Origin: DATARN01 sp036264135 | Lineage (GTDB): Bacteria > Actinomycetota > Acidimicrobiia > Acidimicrobiales > Palsa-688 | Length of the DNA stretch: 64,000 nucleotides | NCBI GenBank assembly: GCA_036264135.1 | Contig: DATARN010000064.1 | Coordinates: 67,910-131,909 of the forward strand | Direction: 5' to 3' | Shown: piece by piece, positions 50,998 to 59,334 of the stretch | Numbering within the stretch: the stretch's first letter is position 1 | Layout: every line of letters starts with the position of its first letter | Translations under genes and position numbers: made by a program | The notes under the pieces: generated by a model | Told to the model about the DNA's origin: nothing | The model's database searches: none | The model's input: only the letters and a program-made list of their open reading frames with translations

Positions 50998-51354
50998 ATG
51001 ACGCTCTACTTGCTGTCCGTTCACGGCAACGAGGACGCCCCTCTGCCGCCGGTCGAGGCTATGGAGAAAGCCTTCCGTGACGTGGCGCTTTTTAACCAGG
51101 AGGTGCAGGACGCCGGCGTCTGGGTCTTCGCCGGCGGGTTGTGCCCGCCCAGCACCGCCACCGTCGTCCGGGTCGAAAACGGCGAGACGCTAACCACCGA
51201 CGGCCCCTTCGCCGAGAGCAAGGAGCAGATCGGCGGCTTCTGGGTCATCAAGGCCGACGATCTCGACGCCGCCCTCGACTGGGCGACGCGGGCGAGCATC
51301 GCCTGCGCCAACCCGGTGGAGGTCCGGCCCTTCCAGGACGAGGGCGCGGGCTGA
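50998..51354 (+). CDS. YciI/DGPF-family protein, 118 aa
   Basis: Small dimeric ferredoxin-like protein with the namesake TTDGPFAESKEQIGGFWVI near residue 65 and a C-terminal VEVRPF. DGPF proteins are typical partners of ECF42-type sigma factors. An AAGGGAGAG lies about 8 nt before ATG 50998. The sigma-factor gene follows 2 nt after its stop. Its molecular role in signalling is unproven. Confidence 0.92.
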   Translation: MTLYLLSVHGNEDAPLPPVEAMEKAFRDVALFNQEVQDAGVWVFAGGLCPPSTATVVRVENGETLTTDGPFAESKEQIGGFWVIKADDLDAALDWATRASIACANPVEVRPFQDEGAG

Positions 51355-51356
51355 CG

Positions 51357-52586
51357 GTGGTGGCGGCGGTCGACGACGACGCGATCGCCCGGATCTTCCG
51401 GGAGCAGTCCGGTCGGGCGGTCGCCGTCTTGGTCCGCGTCTTCGGCGACATCGACGTCGCCGAGGAGGCGGTCCAGGAGGCGTTCGCGGTGGCGGTGCAG
51501 CGCTGGCCCAGCCAGGGCCTGCCACCCAGCCCGGCCGGCTGGATCATCACCACTGCTCGCAACCGGGCGATCGATCGGCTCCGCCGGGAAGCGTCTCGTG
51601 ACGACCGCCAGGCCCGGGCCCGTCTGCTCCACGCCCCCGACGAGCCCCCTGAGGAGACACCCGTGGGAGACGACCGTCTGCGCCTCATCTTCACCTGCTG
51701 CCACCCCGCGCTGGCGCCCAGCGCCCAGGTGGCCCTGACCCTGCGGCTGCTCGGCGGCCTGCAGACACCCGAGATTGCCCGTGCCTTCCTCGTCCCCGAG
51801 CCCACCATGGCCCAGCGCCTGGTCCGGGCGAAGGGCAAGATCCGCGACGCCAAGATCCCGTACCGGGTGCCCGGCGACAGCGAGCTCCCTGACCGGCTCC
51901 GCTCTGTCCTGGCCGTCATCTACCTGATCTTCAACGAGGGCTACGCCTCGACGTCCGGCGACGAATTGGTCCGCGCCGACCTGTGCGCCGAGGCGGTTCG
52001 CCTGGCTCGGCTGCTGGCCGAGCTCATGCCCGACGAAAGCGAGGTACTCGGGCTGCTGGCCTTGCTGCTGCTGGTCGAGTCGCGCCGAGCGGCAAGAACC
52101 GCCGCGGACGGCTCTATCATCACCCTCCCGGACCAGGACCGATCCGTCTGGGACCGGGAACTCATCGCCGAGGGCCAGGCGATTGTCCGGGCCTGCCTGC
52201 GCCGCAACCTTCCGGGGCCCTACCAGATCCAGGCGGCGATCAACGCCGTGCACAGCGTCGCCGCCCAGGCCGCCGACACCGATTGGCGCCAGATCGTGCA
52301 GCTGTATGACCTCTTGCTGACCGTCGCGCCCACCCCGGTGGTGGCGCTCAACCGGGCCATCGCCATCGCCGAGATCGAGGGCCCGGCCGTCGCCCTGGCC
52401 CTGGTTGACGGCATCCGGCTCGACAACTACCACCTCTTTCACGCCACCCGGGCCGACTTCCTCCGCCGCCTCGGACGACCCGCCGAAGCGGTCGCCGCCT
52501 ACGACGCATCGATCGCCCTCTCGGCCAACGCCGCCGAACGGGCGTTCCTCGAGAAGCGCCGCCGCCAGGTTCTTCCGGTGGGGTAG
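51357..52586 (+). CDS. ECF sigma factor, group ECF42 type, with C-terminal extension, 409 aa
   Basis: RNA polymerase sigma factor. Region 2 covers about residues 10-75 (AVLVRVFGDIDVAEEAVQEA, then GWIITTARNRAIDRLRREA), region 4 about 110-170 (LRLLGGLQTPEIARAFLVPE), and a long helical TPR-like extension follows (VIYLIFNEGYASTSGDELV, LNRAIAIAEIEG). This build and the adjacent DGPF gene define the ECF42 group, in which the C-terminal extension affects activity. No anti-sigma factor is adjacent. GTG 51357 and GTG 51360 are equal choices. Target promoters are not known. Confidence 0.92.
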   Translation: MVAAVDDDAIARIFREQSGRAVAVLVRVFGDIDVAEEAVQEAFAVAVQRWPSQGLPPSPAGWIITTARNRAIDRLRREASRDDRQARARLLHAPDEPPEETPVGDDRLRLIFTCCHPALAPSAQVALTLRLLGGLQTPEIARAFLVPEPTMAQRLVRAKGKIRDAKIPYRVPGDSELPDRLRSVLAVIYLIFNEGYASTSGDELVRADLCAEAVRLARLLAELMPDESEVLGLLALLLLVESRRAARTAADGSIITLPDQDRSVWDRELIAEGQAIVRACLRRNLPGPYQIQAAINAVHSVAAQAADTDWRQIVQLYDLLLTVAPTPVVALNRAIAIAEIEGPAVALALVDGIRLDNYHLFHATRADFLRRLGRPAEAVAAYDASIALSANAAERAFLEKRRRQVLPVG

Positions 52587-52762
52587 CCGGATAATGGCGC
52601 CCCGCGAAATAGAGCGTTCATAAAACTGTTGGGTTTCCCCATTCACGCCGCAGGGACGTGCAGTAACGTGACCGGCAGTTCACCGCTGCGAGAACAGCGC
52701 TTCGCCACTCCGGACCCTGGTGGCGCCACGACTTCTACTTCAAACAGAGAGGTGGTCAAATC

Positions 52763-52909
52763 GTGAACGTCGGTCCGGCGAAGCGGACAATTTTCGATTG
52801 TCCCTGCCGTCAACATCCAATGCACCAGTTCGGGTGCCAGTGCCGCTGCCATATCCTCGCCAGCGACCCCGACCGCAACGAACGGCAGAAGGCGCCCGCC
52901 GAAGCCTGA
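52763..52909 (+). CDS. Small Cys/His-rich protein, 48 aa
   Basis: A short frame starting GTG 52763 with AGAGGTGG about 8 nt upstream. The middle reads DCPCRQHPMHQFGCQCRCH: five Cys in CxC/CxCxC spacing and three His, suggestive of a metal-binding knuckle. The tail is charged (SDPDRNERQKAPAEA). It ends one base before the stop of the convergent membrane-protein gene. The preceding stretch 52587-52762 is the least GC-rich in the area and contains no other gene I can support. No family recognised. Confidence 0.5.
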   Translation: MNVGPAKRTIFDCPCRQHPMHQFGCQCRCHILASDPDRNERQKAPAEA

Positions 52910-52910
52910 A

Positions 52911-54308
52911 TCAGCCGTTCGGGCAGGTGCGGAGCAACTGCCACTGGCCGGTGCGGGCGACGAGGTGGAAGTCGGGAGATCCCAGTTCCGGCGGCAGGAG
53001 GGGCGACCCCCGTACCGTCCGGGTCCGGAAGACCGTCCCGCTGGGCCGCACCCCGATCACCACCTGGTGCTGATGGATGTCGAGGTCCCACGCGATGGCC
53101 GGCATCTGGTAGATGTCCGATGTCACCGGGCCGCAGACGAGGATCCGGCTCCGCCCGCCGGCCTGGCGGATCAGGGTTTCCAGTTCGCCGTACTTGTGGG
53201 CTTGGTACGGGATCTCCCCGATCGTCTGGGTGAGTTCGTCGGCCCGCTGCCACACGAACGGCGCGGCGGCGGCCACGATCACCGCGATGGCCGCCACCCG
53301 GGCGGGGGCGCCCCCCACCAGGGCGGCCAGCCGCACCCAGCCGACGCCGGCCAGCACGCACAGCAAGCCGTAGCCGACGATGAGGTAGCGCTGGTCGCCG
53401 GAGCCGAAATGGGCCTGGGTGACAAGTGCCTCCTCGACGATCCATCCAACACCGAGGAGGGAAAAGGTGGCCAGGGTGGTGATCCGGCGTTGCTTCCGAA
53501 ATTCCTGCACCGCCAGCACCACCCCGACGGCGGCGCCGACCACGATCGGCAATAGCACCGCGTTGTACGCGCTTTCGACCACCGCCCAGGCGGGGAAACT
53601 GGTGAGCAGCGGTCCCCCCTGGCTGGGAACGGCCGCCCGTTTCGTGGACCGCAGCCAGTCCCCCGAACCGGCGTAGTCGGGGGCCAGCCACAGCACCGGG
53701 AGGAGGGCCAGCAGGATCACGATCCACGGCCGGGACCGGGGAAAGCGCAGCCACATGAACACCGAGTACCCGACGAAGAACGGAAAGGTCTCTGGGCGCA
53801 GGAGCAGGCAGGCGAAGAGCAGCCCATAGGCGTGGGGGTATTTGCCGTCGAGGTGGCGTTCGATCGCCAGCAGGAACAGCCCGGCCATGAGCGGTTCCGA
53901 CATGCCGAGGGGCGTCAGGTACTCGATGTACGAGGAGCTGAGGGCCAGACCGGCGGCGGCGATGAGGCCGGCGATGGGACCGGCCAGGCGGCGGGCCAGG
54001 CGGTAGGCCATGGCGACCGCCAGCAGGGCGCCGGCGCGGGCCACGACCAGCCAGGCCCATTTCTCGCCCTGCCCGAAGGGGGCGAAGACGACGTCGACCA
54101 TGACCGGGAGGGGCTTCCACGCCGGCCCGCCGCGGGTGTCGAGGCGGAGGTGCGCGATCTCCCGCGCCCAGGTGGCCCACGTCAGGGGGTCGAAGGTGAT
54201 GGTCGAGGGCACGATCACCAGCGACAGCGCGGCCAGGACGACGCAGCCCACCAACAGGGGCGCCAGCCGGGCCGGGACGGAGGGGGGCGGGTCAGGGTCC
54301 GGCGACAC
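52911..54308 (-). CDS. Polytopic membrane glycosyltransferase-like protein, 465 aa
   Basis: About ten membrane spans followed by a soluble C-terminal region of some 100 residues. The N-terminal loop TFDPLTWATWAREIAHLRLD contains an acidic residue where GT-C enzymes keep catalytic Asp or Glu, and the next loop has TRGGPAWKPLPVMVDVVFAP. It probably transfers a sugar from a polyprenyl-phosphate donor outside the membrane. GTG 54308 is used. The upstream gene, another GT-C-like protein, ends 13 bp before this start, suggesting a two-gene unit for envelope glycan or lipid mannosylation. Donor and acceptor unknown. Confidence 0.72.
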   Translation of the reverse strand: MSPDPDPPPSVPARLAPLLVGCVVLAALSLVIVPSTITFDPLTWATWAREIAHLRLDTRGGPAWKPLPVMVDVVFAPFGQGEKWAWLVVARAGALLAVAMAYRLARRLAGPIAGLIAAAGLALSSSYIEYLTPLGMSEPLMAGLFLLAIERHLDGKYPHAYGLLFACLLLRPETFPFFVGYSVFMWLRFPRSRPWIVILLALLPVLWLAPDYAGSGDWLRSTKRAAVPSQGGPLLTSFPAWAVVESAYNAVLLPIVVGAAVGVVLAVQEFRKQRRITTLATFSLLGVGWIVEEALVTQAHFGSGDQRYLIVGYGLLCVLAGVGWVRLAALVGGAPARVAAIAVIVAAAAPFVWQRADELTQTIGEIPYQAHKYGELETLIRQAGGRSRILVCGPVTSDIYQMPAIAWDLDIHQHQVVIGVRPSGTVFRTRTVRGSPLLPPELGSPDFHLVARTGQWQLLRTCPNG

Positions 54309-54321
54309 GTTGGCCGTGAAG

Positions 54322-55716
54322 TTAGCGGGCGTCCCTGACCCGCCGCCCGGCGGCGGCGACCACCACGACGAGGGCGGCGGTGTAGGCCCAGCCGCCGATG
54401 GTCACCGCGTGCGCCGGCGCCAACACCGATGACAGGGCAGCGGCATACCCGGCGGCCACCACGGCCGCCCAGGCGGGGCGGCGGGCGACGGCCGCCAGCG
54501 CCAGCAACGAGACGGCATACCAGGGCTGGGCGGGCGAGGCCGCCAGCAGCAGGGCGCCGATCAACGCCGCCGACGCCGCCGGCAGCGACGGCCGACGGAT
54601 GACCACCCAGACGGCGACCGCCACCACCCCCAGCACCGTGACCGCCACCACCGCGACGTGGGGGACATGCAGCACGTGGGCGATGAGAAAGCGGCCACCG
54701 CTGCGGTAGTTCTCCTCCCTGAGGTAGCCGGGAAGGTAGCCGAGCACCCGCGAACCGACCGCCGCCACGTGGGGGGCGTAGGCCAGGGCGCCCAGTCCGG
54801 CGGCGATGGCGGCGGTGCGCACCAGCGCGCCCAGGCGGGGGCCGCTCCGGCAGGCGACCAGGGGCAGCAACAGGATGGCGGGGTACAGCTTCACCAGCGC
54901 GGCGGCGGTGATCAGCGCGGCCGCCGCCGCCTCACGCCCGCGCGATGCGGGCGTCTCGCCGGGCGCCACCACGACCAGCGCCGCCATGACGAGCATGACG
55001 GCCAGGCCGTCGACGTGCCCGTTGTTGACGATTTCCAGCGCCGGGGCCGGGGAGAGGGCGTACAGGGCCGCCCATCGCTGGTCCCGCCCCCATCGGGCCA
55101 GGGCGGCGACGAGGAGACCGAGGGTCGCCAACTCGGTCACCAGGCCCGCCACCTGCCACGCCTTGTGGCGGGCGGCCACCCCGGCGACACGGTAGACGGC
55201 GGCGAACCAGACCTCGGCCACCGGCGGGTAGATCGTGCGCGCCGGGGGGCGATTGATCCGGGTGCAACCCGGCGCCCGACCGAGGGTGGCGCACACTGAG
55301 GCGGTGGGCCACAGCCACCCCTCCCGCAGGTGAGCCAGTTGGGCGCTGGCCGGCGGTTGGTCGTATGGGTCGACCCCTGCCGCCTGCACCCGCCCGTCCC
55401 AGGCGTAGCGGTAGAGGTCGTCGGAGGTGGCGGGCGGCCCGGCCAGCGACGCCAGCCGGAGGGCGGCGCCGGCGACCAGGATCAATACGATGGCGCGCCG
55501 GCCCGTCGCCCGGTGGGCGGCGGCCACCGCGACCAGCCACGCCCCGCCCCAGGCGGCGAGGAGTAGGGGGAGGGGGCGGCCGCCCCTTGCCACCACGATC
55601 GACAGCCCGACGCCGGCGGCCGAGGCCAGCGCAAACACGGCGCCGGCGGCCGGCATCGGCCGTCGGGGGGCGGGCACGGCGACATGATGCAACGCGGCGG
55701 GCGATAGTGGCGCCAT
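54322..55716 (-). CDS. GT87/DUF2029-like polyprenyl-phosphate mannosyltransferase, 464 aa
   Basis: Membrane protein of about 12 spans with the GT-C signature early in the first large loop: PPATSDDLYRYAWDGRVQAAG, containing the catalytic-type Asp pair, followed by GVDPYDQPPA and RIYPP-like INRPPARTIYPPVAEVWF. Later VKLYPAILLLPL is typical of DUF2029. It should use decaprenyl-phospho-mannose or a similar donor. ATG 55716 has GGGAG 4 nt upstream. The 5' end overlaps the start of a decayed divergent gene. It is followed by a second membrane transferase. Confidence 0.82.
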   Translation of the reverse strand: MAPLSPAALHHVAVPAPRRPMPAAGAVFALASAAGVGLSIVVARGGRPLPLLLAAWGGAWLVAVAAAHRATGRRAIVLILVAGAALRLASLAGPPATSDDLYRYAWDGRVQAAGVDPYDQPPASAQLAHLREGWLWPTASVCATLGRAPGCTRINRPPARTIYPPVAEVWFAAVYRVAGVAARHKAWQVAGLVTELATLGLLVAALARWGRDQRWAALYALSPAPALEIVNNGHVDGLAVMLVMAALVVVAPGETPASRGREAAAAALITAAALVKLYPAILLLPLVACRSGPRLGALVRTAAIAAGLGALAYAPHVAAVGSRVLGYLPGYLREENYRSGGRFLIAHVLHVPHVAVVAVTVLGVVAVAVWVVIRRPSLPAASAALIGALLLAASPAQPWYAVSLLALAAVARRPAWAAVVAAGYAAALSSVLAPAHAVTIGGWAYTAALVVVVAAAGRRVRDAR

Positions 55717-56457
55717 GGGGCTCCCGGTTTGGTCGCCCTCGTCACCCGAGGCGGCCAGGTCGGTGTCGAGGTGCTCGGCACGCTGGCCGTCGGTGGCCTC
55801 CCGGTAAAGCGGGATTCGCTGTTTCGGATCGCCTCGACCACCAAGCCGGTCACCGGCGCCGCCACGCTGGCCCTGATCGACGAGGGCCTCCTCGCTCTGG
55901 ACGATCCGGTCGACAAGTGGCTGCCCGAGTTGGCCAACCGCCGGGTGCTGCGCCGCATCGACGGCCCGGTCGTCGCCGCCGCCTACGACCTGCATCTCGC
56001 CACCCTCGGAGCTCCCGATCCCGACGTCCCGCCCGACCCCGACGCCCGTCCTGCTGGCTCGGGTCGCCGGGATGCCGTTCGCCGACGTGCTGCGCTCCCG
56101 GATCTTCCAGCCCCTCGGCATGAGAGACACGGCTTTTTGGACCCCGCAGGTCGATCGCCTGGCCACCGCCTATCTCGCCACGCCCGACCGTCTCGAGGTC
56201 TATGACGCCCCGGAGGGCAAGTGGAGCCGGCCGACGGGTTCCTCGACGGGCGGGGCTGGGGGTTCTGCCAGTCGGTGGTGGTCGACGGACCGCGTGCCGG
56301 GGCGTTCGGCTGGGACGGCGGCTTCGGGACCTCGTGGCTGGTCGACCCGCATCACGATCTGACCGTCATCGTCCTGACCCAGCGGCTCTTCGAGACCTCG
56401 ACCGCGCCAACTGTCCACGTCGAGCTGCAGGACGCCGCCTACGCCGCCTTGGCCTAA
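55708..56457 (+). pseudogene. Decayed beta-lactamase-fold serine hydrolase
   Basis: Three frame pieces make up one protein. The first (to about 55980) has FRIASTTKPVTGAATLALID, the SxxK active site, in SLFRIASTTKPVTG. The second (from about 56050) has ARVAGMPFADVLRSRIFQPL, and the third (from about 56221) has WGFCQSVVVDG and FGWDGGFGTSWLVDP. Between the first and second about 60 residues, including the YxN region, are missing. The 5' end also lacks a start: an in-frame TAG lies at 55705-55707. It is thus truncated, deleted and frameshifted twice. Class C/EstB-like esterases are the likely ancestor. Confidence 0.75.
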
Positions 56458-56521
56458 TCCCCTCCCCGACGGGTACCGGTGAACCCAAAGGATCCGGCCC
56501 CGATGACCATTGGGCCGTCGC

Positions 56522-57241
56522 ATGGGGCACGGTGAGGAGGTGAGCCCCTCTCTCCTGGTTCGCGATCTGCGCCACCGCTACCGCACGCCGAGGGGCGAGC
56601 TGGTCGTGCTGGACGGGGTCAGCTTCGACGTGCCCGCCGGTGGCTACGTCGCCCTCACGGGCCCGTCGGGGGCCGGCAAGACGACCTTGCTGTCCCTGCT
56701 GGGTGGGCTGGAGCGGGTCCAGTCGGGCCACGTCGAGGTGGAGGGGACGGATCTGGCCGGCGTGTCGGCAACCGAGCTGGCCCGGTTCCGCTCCCAGACC
56801 GTCGGCTTCGTCTTCCAACACTTCGGGCTGCTGCAGACCCTTACCGCGGCGGAGAACGTCGAGCTGGCCCTGGCCCTGGCGGGTGTCGGCCTGAAGACCA
56901 GGCGGGCCGCGAGCCGCGACCTTCTCGGCTCTGTCGGCTTGGCCGGCCGGCTCGAGCATCTTCCCCACCAGCTGAGCGGCGGGGAACGCCAGCGTGTCGC
57001 CATCGCCCGCGCCCTGGCCAACTCGCCGCGCCTGGTCCTGGCCGACGAGCCGACCGGGAACCTGGACGAGGAGTCGGCAGCCAACGTCATCACCCTGCTC
57101 GAGTCCCTGCCCGCCACCCGCGGCGTCACCCTGGTCGTGGTCACCCACAACCACGCCGTGGCCGACCGGGCCGCCACCCGCCTGGCTCTGCGCGCCGGCC
57201 GACTGGAGGGCCTGCTGACTCCCCCCCGGTCCTACCTGTGA
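56522..57241 (+). CDS. ABC transporter ATP-binding protein, LolD/MacB type, 239 aa
   Basis: ATPase of an FtsX-type transporter. Walker A is GPSGAGKTT near residue 47, the signature LSGGERQRVAIARAL near 150, Walker B LVLADEPTGNLD near 173, and the H-loop VVTHNH near 205. These proteins drive lipoprotein or peptide export, or mechanotransmission. ATG 56522 is selected; GTG 56540 is a possible alternative with GAGGAG too close. The permease gene overlaps the stop by 4 nt, and an SGNH lipoprotein gene overlaps the next stop. Confidence 0.92.
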   Translation: MGHGEEVSPSLLVRDLRHRYRTPRGELVVLDGVSFDVPAGGYVALTGPSGAGKTTLLSLLGGLERVQSGHVEVEGTDLAGVSATELARFRSQTVGFVFQHFGLLQTLTAAENVELALALAGVGLKTRRAASRDLLGSVGLAGRLEHLPHQLSGGERQRVAIARALANSPRLVLADEPTGNLDEESAANVITLLESLPATRGVTLVVVTHNHAVADRAATRLALRAGRLEGLLTPPRSYL

Positions 57242-58578
57242 CCTGGGCCGACGCCTTCCGCCTGGTCGGCCGGGAACTGCGGCGCCGGGCGGGCCGCTCG
57301 GCGCTCACCGTGGCCGCCGTTGCGCTGGCCGCCGCCCTCCTGACCGCCCTCGTCACCATCGCCCAGACGGCCCAGACGCGGGTGTTGTCGGAGGTCACCA
57401 CCGGCGGATCGCTGGCGGGGATCAAGGTGGCGGCGGCGGCGCCCGACCCGACCCAGATCGACCGCGACAACGCCACGCCCGGGCCGCCCAAGCCCCTCGA
57501 CGACTCGGCGCTCCGTCGCGTCCGGAGCCTGCCGAACGTCGACTCGGTGTACCCGGTCGTCTCGGTCCCGGTGGTGGTGCTGGCCCCTCCCAGGATCGCG
57601 GTGCCCGGTACGCCCGCCAACGCCGTCGGGTCGGGGGTGCCCGGTCTCGGCCCCGACGAACCCTACGGCGACAGCCTCGTCGGCGTGTCCGTCGATCAGG
57701 CCGCCCGACTGCCGATCACCCTGCTGGCGGGGCGACTCCCCACCTCGACCAACGAGATCGCGGTGACTCCGGACTTCCTGGACCGCCTCCACATCCCGCA
57801 GAAGCAGGCGGCGACGGTGCTCGGTGTCACCCTCGAGTTCGGCTTCCCCCGCGGCTTTCGCCGGGGATCGAGTCGCAGCATGTGGCTCCATCCCGTGATC
57901 GTCGGCGTCGCCGCCCAAGACGCGGGAACCGGGCAGCTGATCGGGACGCTCGGGCTGGCCGAGACGGGGCGCGACTGGATCCTTGCGGGCGGCGCCGCCA
58001 GCGCGGCCAGCTTCGGCCTCCAGCCGACCACCTACACCGGGCTGTTCGTCATCGCCAACCGCCTGGACAAAGTGGCCACGCTCCGCAACCGCATCACCGC
58101 TGTCGGGTACTCGACGTCGGCGCCCGAGCAGCTCATCGCCTCCGTCCAGCGTTACCTCCGCGTGGTTGAGATAGTCCTGGCCGGCATCGGGCTGATCGCC
58201 CTCGTGGTCGCCGCCCTCGGCATTGCCAACGCCCTCTTCGCCGCCGTTCGTGAACGCCGCCGGGAAATCGGCGTGCTGAAAGCGATCGGCGCTCGCGACC
58301 GCGACGTGTTGCGGATCTTCCTGATCGAGGCGCTCGCCGTGGGCGCCGTGGGCGGCGTCATCGGGGTGGCGCTCGGCGCCGCGGTCGCCGCCTCCGTCGG
58401 GCTGGCCGTCAACCGTTACCTGGCGTCCCAGGGCATCGCGCCGCTCCACCTGGCCATCAGCCTGGTCGTCCTCGGCGGTGCCGTCGTCGGAGCTGCGCTT
58501 CTCGCCGGGCTCGCCGGCCTGGTGCCCGCCGCCCGGGCGGCGCGCCTGCCAGCCCGTGAGGCGGTGGAGTCGGGATGA
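57238..58578 (+). CDS. FtsX/MacB-like ABC transporter permease, 446 aa
   Basis: Four-span permease: one N-terminal membrane segment (ALTVAAVALAAALLTALVTI), a large extracytoplasmic domain of about 260 residues, then three C-terminal spans including VLAGIGLIALVVAALGIANA and the cytoplasmic coupling loop RERRREIGVLKAIGARDRDV. This is the type VII ABC layout. GTG 57238 overlaps the ATPase stop (GTGA). Together with the ATPase it forms a complete transporter; the following lipoprotein gene, joined by ATGA, may encode its partner. Cargo unknown. Confidence 0.92.
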   Translation: MTWADAFRLVGRELRRRAGRSALTVAAVALAAALLTALVTIAQTAQTRVLSEVTTGGSLAGIKVAAAAPDPTQIDRDNATPGPPKPLDDSALRRVRSLPNVDSVYPVVSVPVVVLAPPRIAVPGTPANAVGSGVPGLGPDEPYGDSLVGVSVDQAARLPITLLAGRLPTSTNEIAVTPDFLDRLHIPQKQAATVLGVTLEFGFPRGFRRGSSRSMWLHPVIVGVAAQDAGTGQLIGTLGLAETGRDWILAGGAASAASFGLQPTTYTGLFVIANRLDKVATLRNRITAVGYSTSAPEQLIASVQRYLRVVEIVLAGIGLIALVVAALGIANALFAAVRERRREIGVLKAIGARDRDVLRIFLIEALAVGAVGGVIGVALGAAVAASVGLAVNRYLASQGIAPLHLAISLVVLGGAVVGAALLAGLAGLVPAARAARLPAREAVESG

Positions 58579-59306
58579 GACGCCATCTGGTCGGGCTGCT
58601 TGCCGTTGTCATCGTCTCCTGCGCCGCGGTCTCGTGTACCGCCTCCAAATCCACGACGGCGGGCGCACCGCCGGTCAACCCCACCGCGACCCGCCTGTAT
58701 GTCGCCATAGGAGGCAGCGACGCCCGCGGCGTCGGGACGGACGACCCATTGCGCGAGTCGTGGCCCCAGGACGTGTTTCGCTCCCTGCCCGCCAACTACC
58801 GGCTGGTGAACCTGGGCATTCCCGACGCCACTGCCGCCACCGCGGTGACCGAGAGCCTCCCCACGGCCACGTCGTTGCATCCCGCCGTCGTCACGGTGTG
58901 GCTGGGACTCAACGACATCCTCACCCAGGTTCCGGTGACCACCTATCAATCGGCGCTCACCACCCTCGTCCACGCCCTGCGCGCCGGCGGGGCCACCGTG
59001 CTGGTCGGCACCGTCCCCCCGGTGGACCAGCTGCCCGCCTACCTCGACTGCCTCGGTGGCGGCGGCGCCTGTTCCGGGCTGGTCCAGCCGGTCCCTTCCC
59101 GTACCCAGGTCGTGGCGGCGGTGGCGGCCTATAACGCCGCCATCACCGCGGTGACGGCCCGGGAAGGGGCGGTCCTGGTCGACCTCCACGCCGCCGCCCT
59201 CGCCGCCCCGGCGCCGAGTTCGCTCATCTCCGCCGACGGCATCAACCCGAGTGTCACCGGGGCGCAGATGATCGCCAGCCGGTTCACGGCGGCGATCAAG
59301 CCTTGA
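58575..59306 (+). CDS. SGNH/GDSL-type lipoprotein lacking the catalytic His, 243 aa
   Basis: A lipoprotein signal (VVIVSC, Cys16, or AAVSC, Cys21) is followed by an SGNH hydrolase fold. Block I is AIGGSDARGVG with the nucleophile Ser, block III VWLGLNDILTQ, and block V SADGINPSVTG. In block V the usual DxxH is D-G-I-N: the catalytic His is Asn. It may be a non-enzymatic binding protein or use another residue. ATG 58575 overlaps the permease stop, so it belongs to the ABC unit. A role in handling the transporter's cargo at the surface is possible. Confidence 0.8.
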   Translation: MRRHLVGLLAVVIVSCAAVSCTASKSTTAGAPPVNPTATRLYVAIGGSDARGVGTDDPLRESWPQDVFRSLPANYRLVNLGIPDATAATAVTESLPTATSLHPAVVTVWLGLNDILTQVPVTTYQSALTTLVHALRAGGATVLVGTVPPVDQLPAYLDCLGGGGACSGLVQPVPSRTQVVAAVAAYNAAITAVTAREGAVLVDLHAAALAAPAPSSLISADGINPSVTGAQMIASRFTAAIKP

Positions 59307-59334
59307 GCGCCACCAGCCCCGCGTGGAGCCGGCG

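Noticed and set aside
52643..52852. 69-codon minus-strand frame in the gap after the sigma-factor gene
   Set aside because: No ribosome site and an unremarkable composition; the plus-strand Cys-rich frame explains the stretch better.
56503..56535. Ten-codon frame MTIGPSHGAR with AAAGG upstream, before the ABC ATPase
   Set aside because: Too short and overlapping the ATPase start; the upstream spacing is long, so probably chance.
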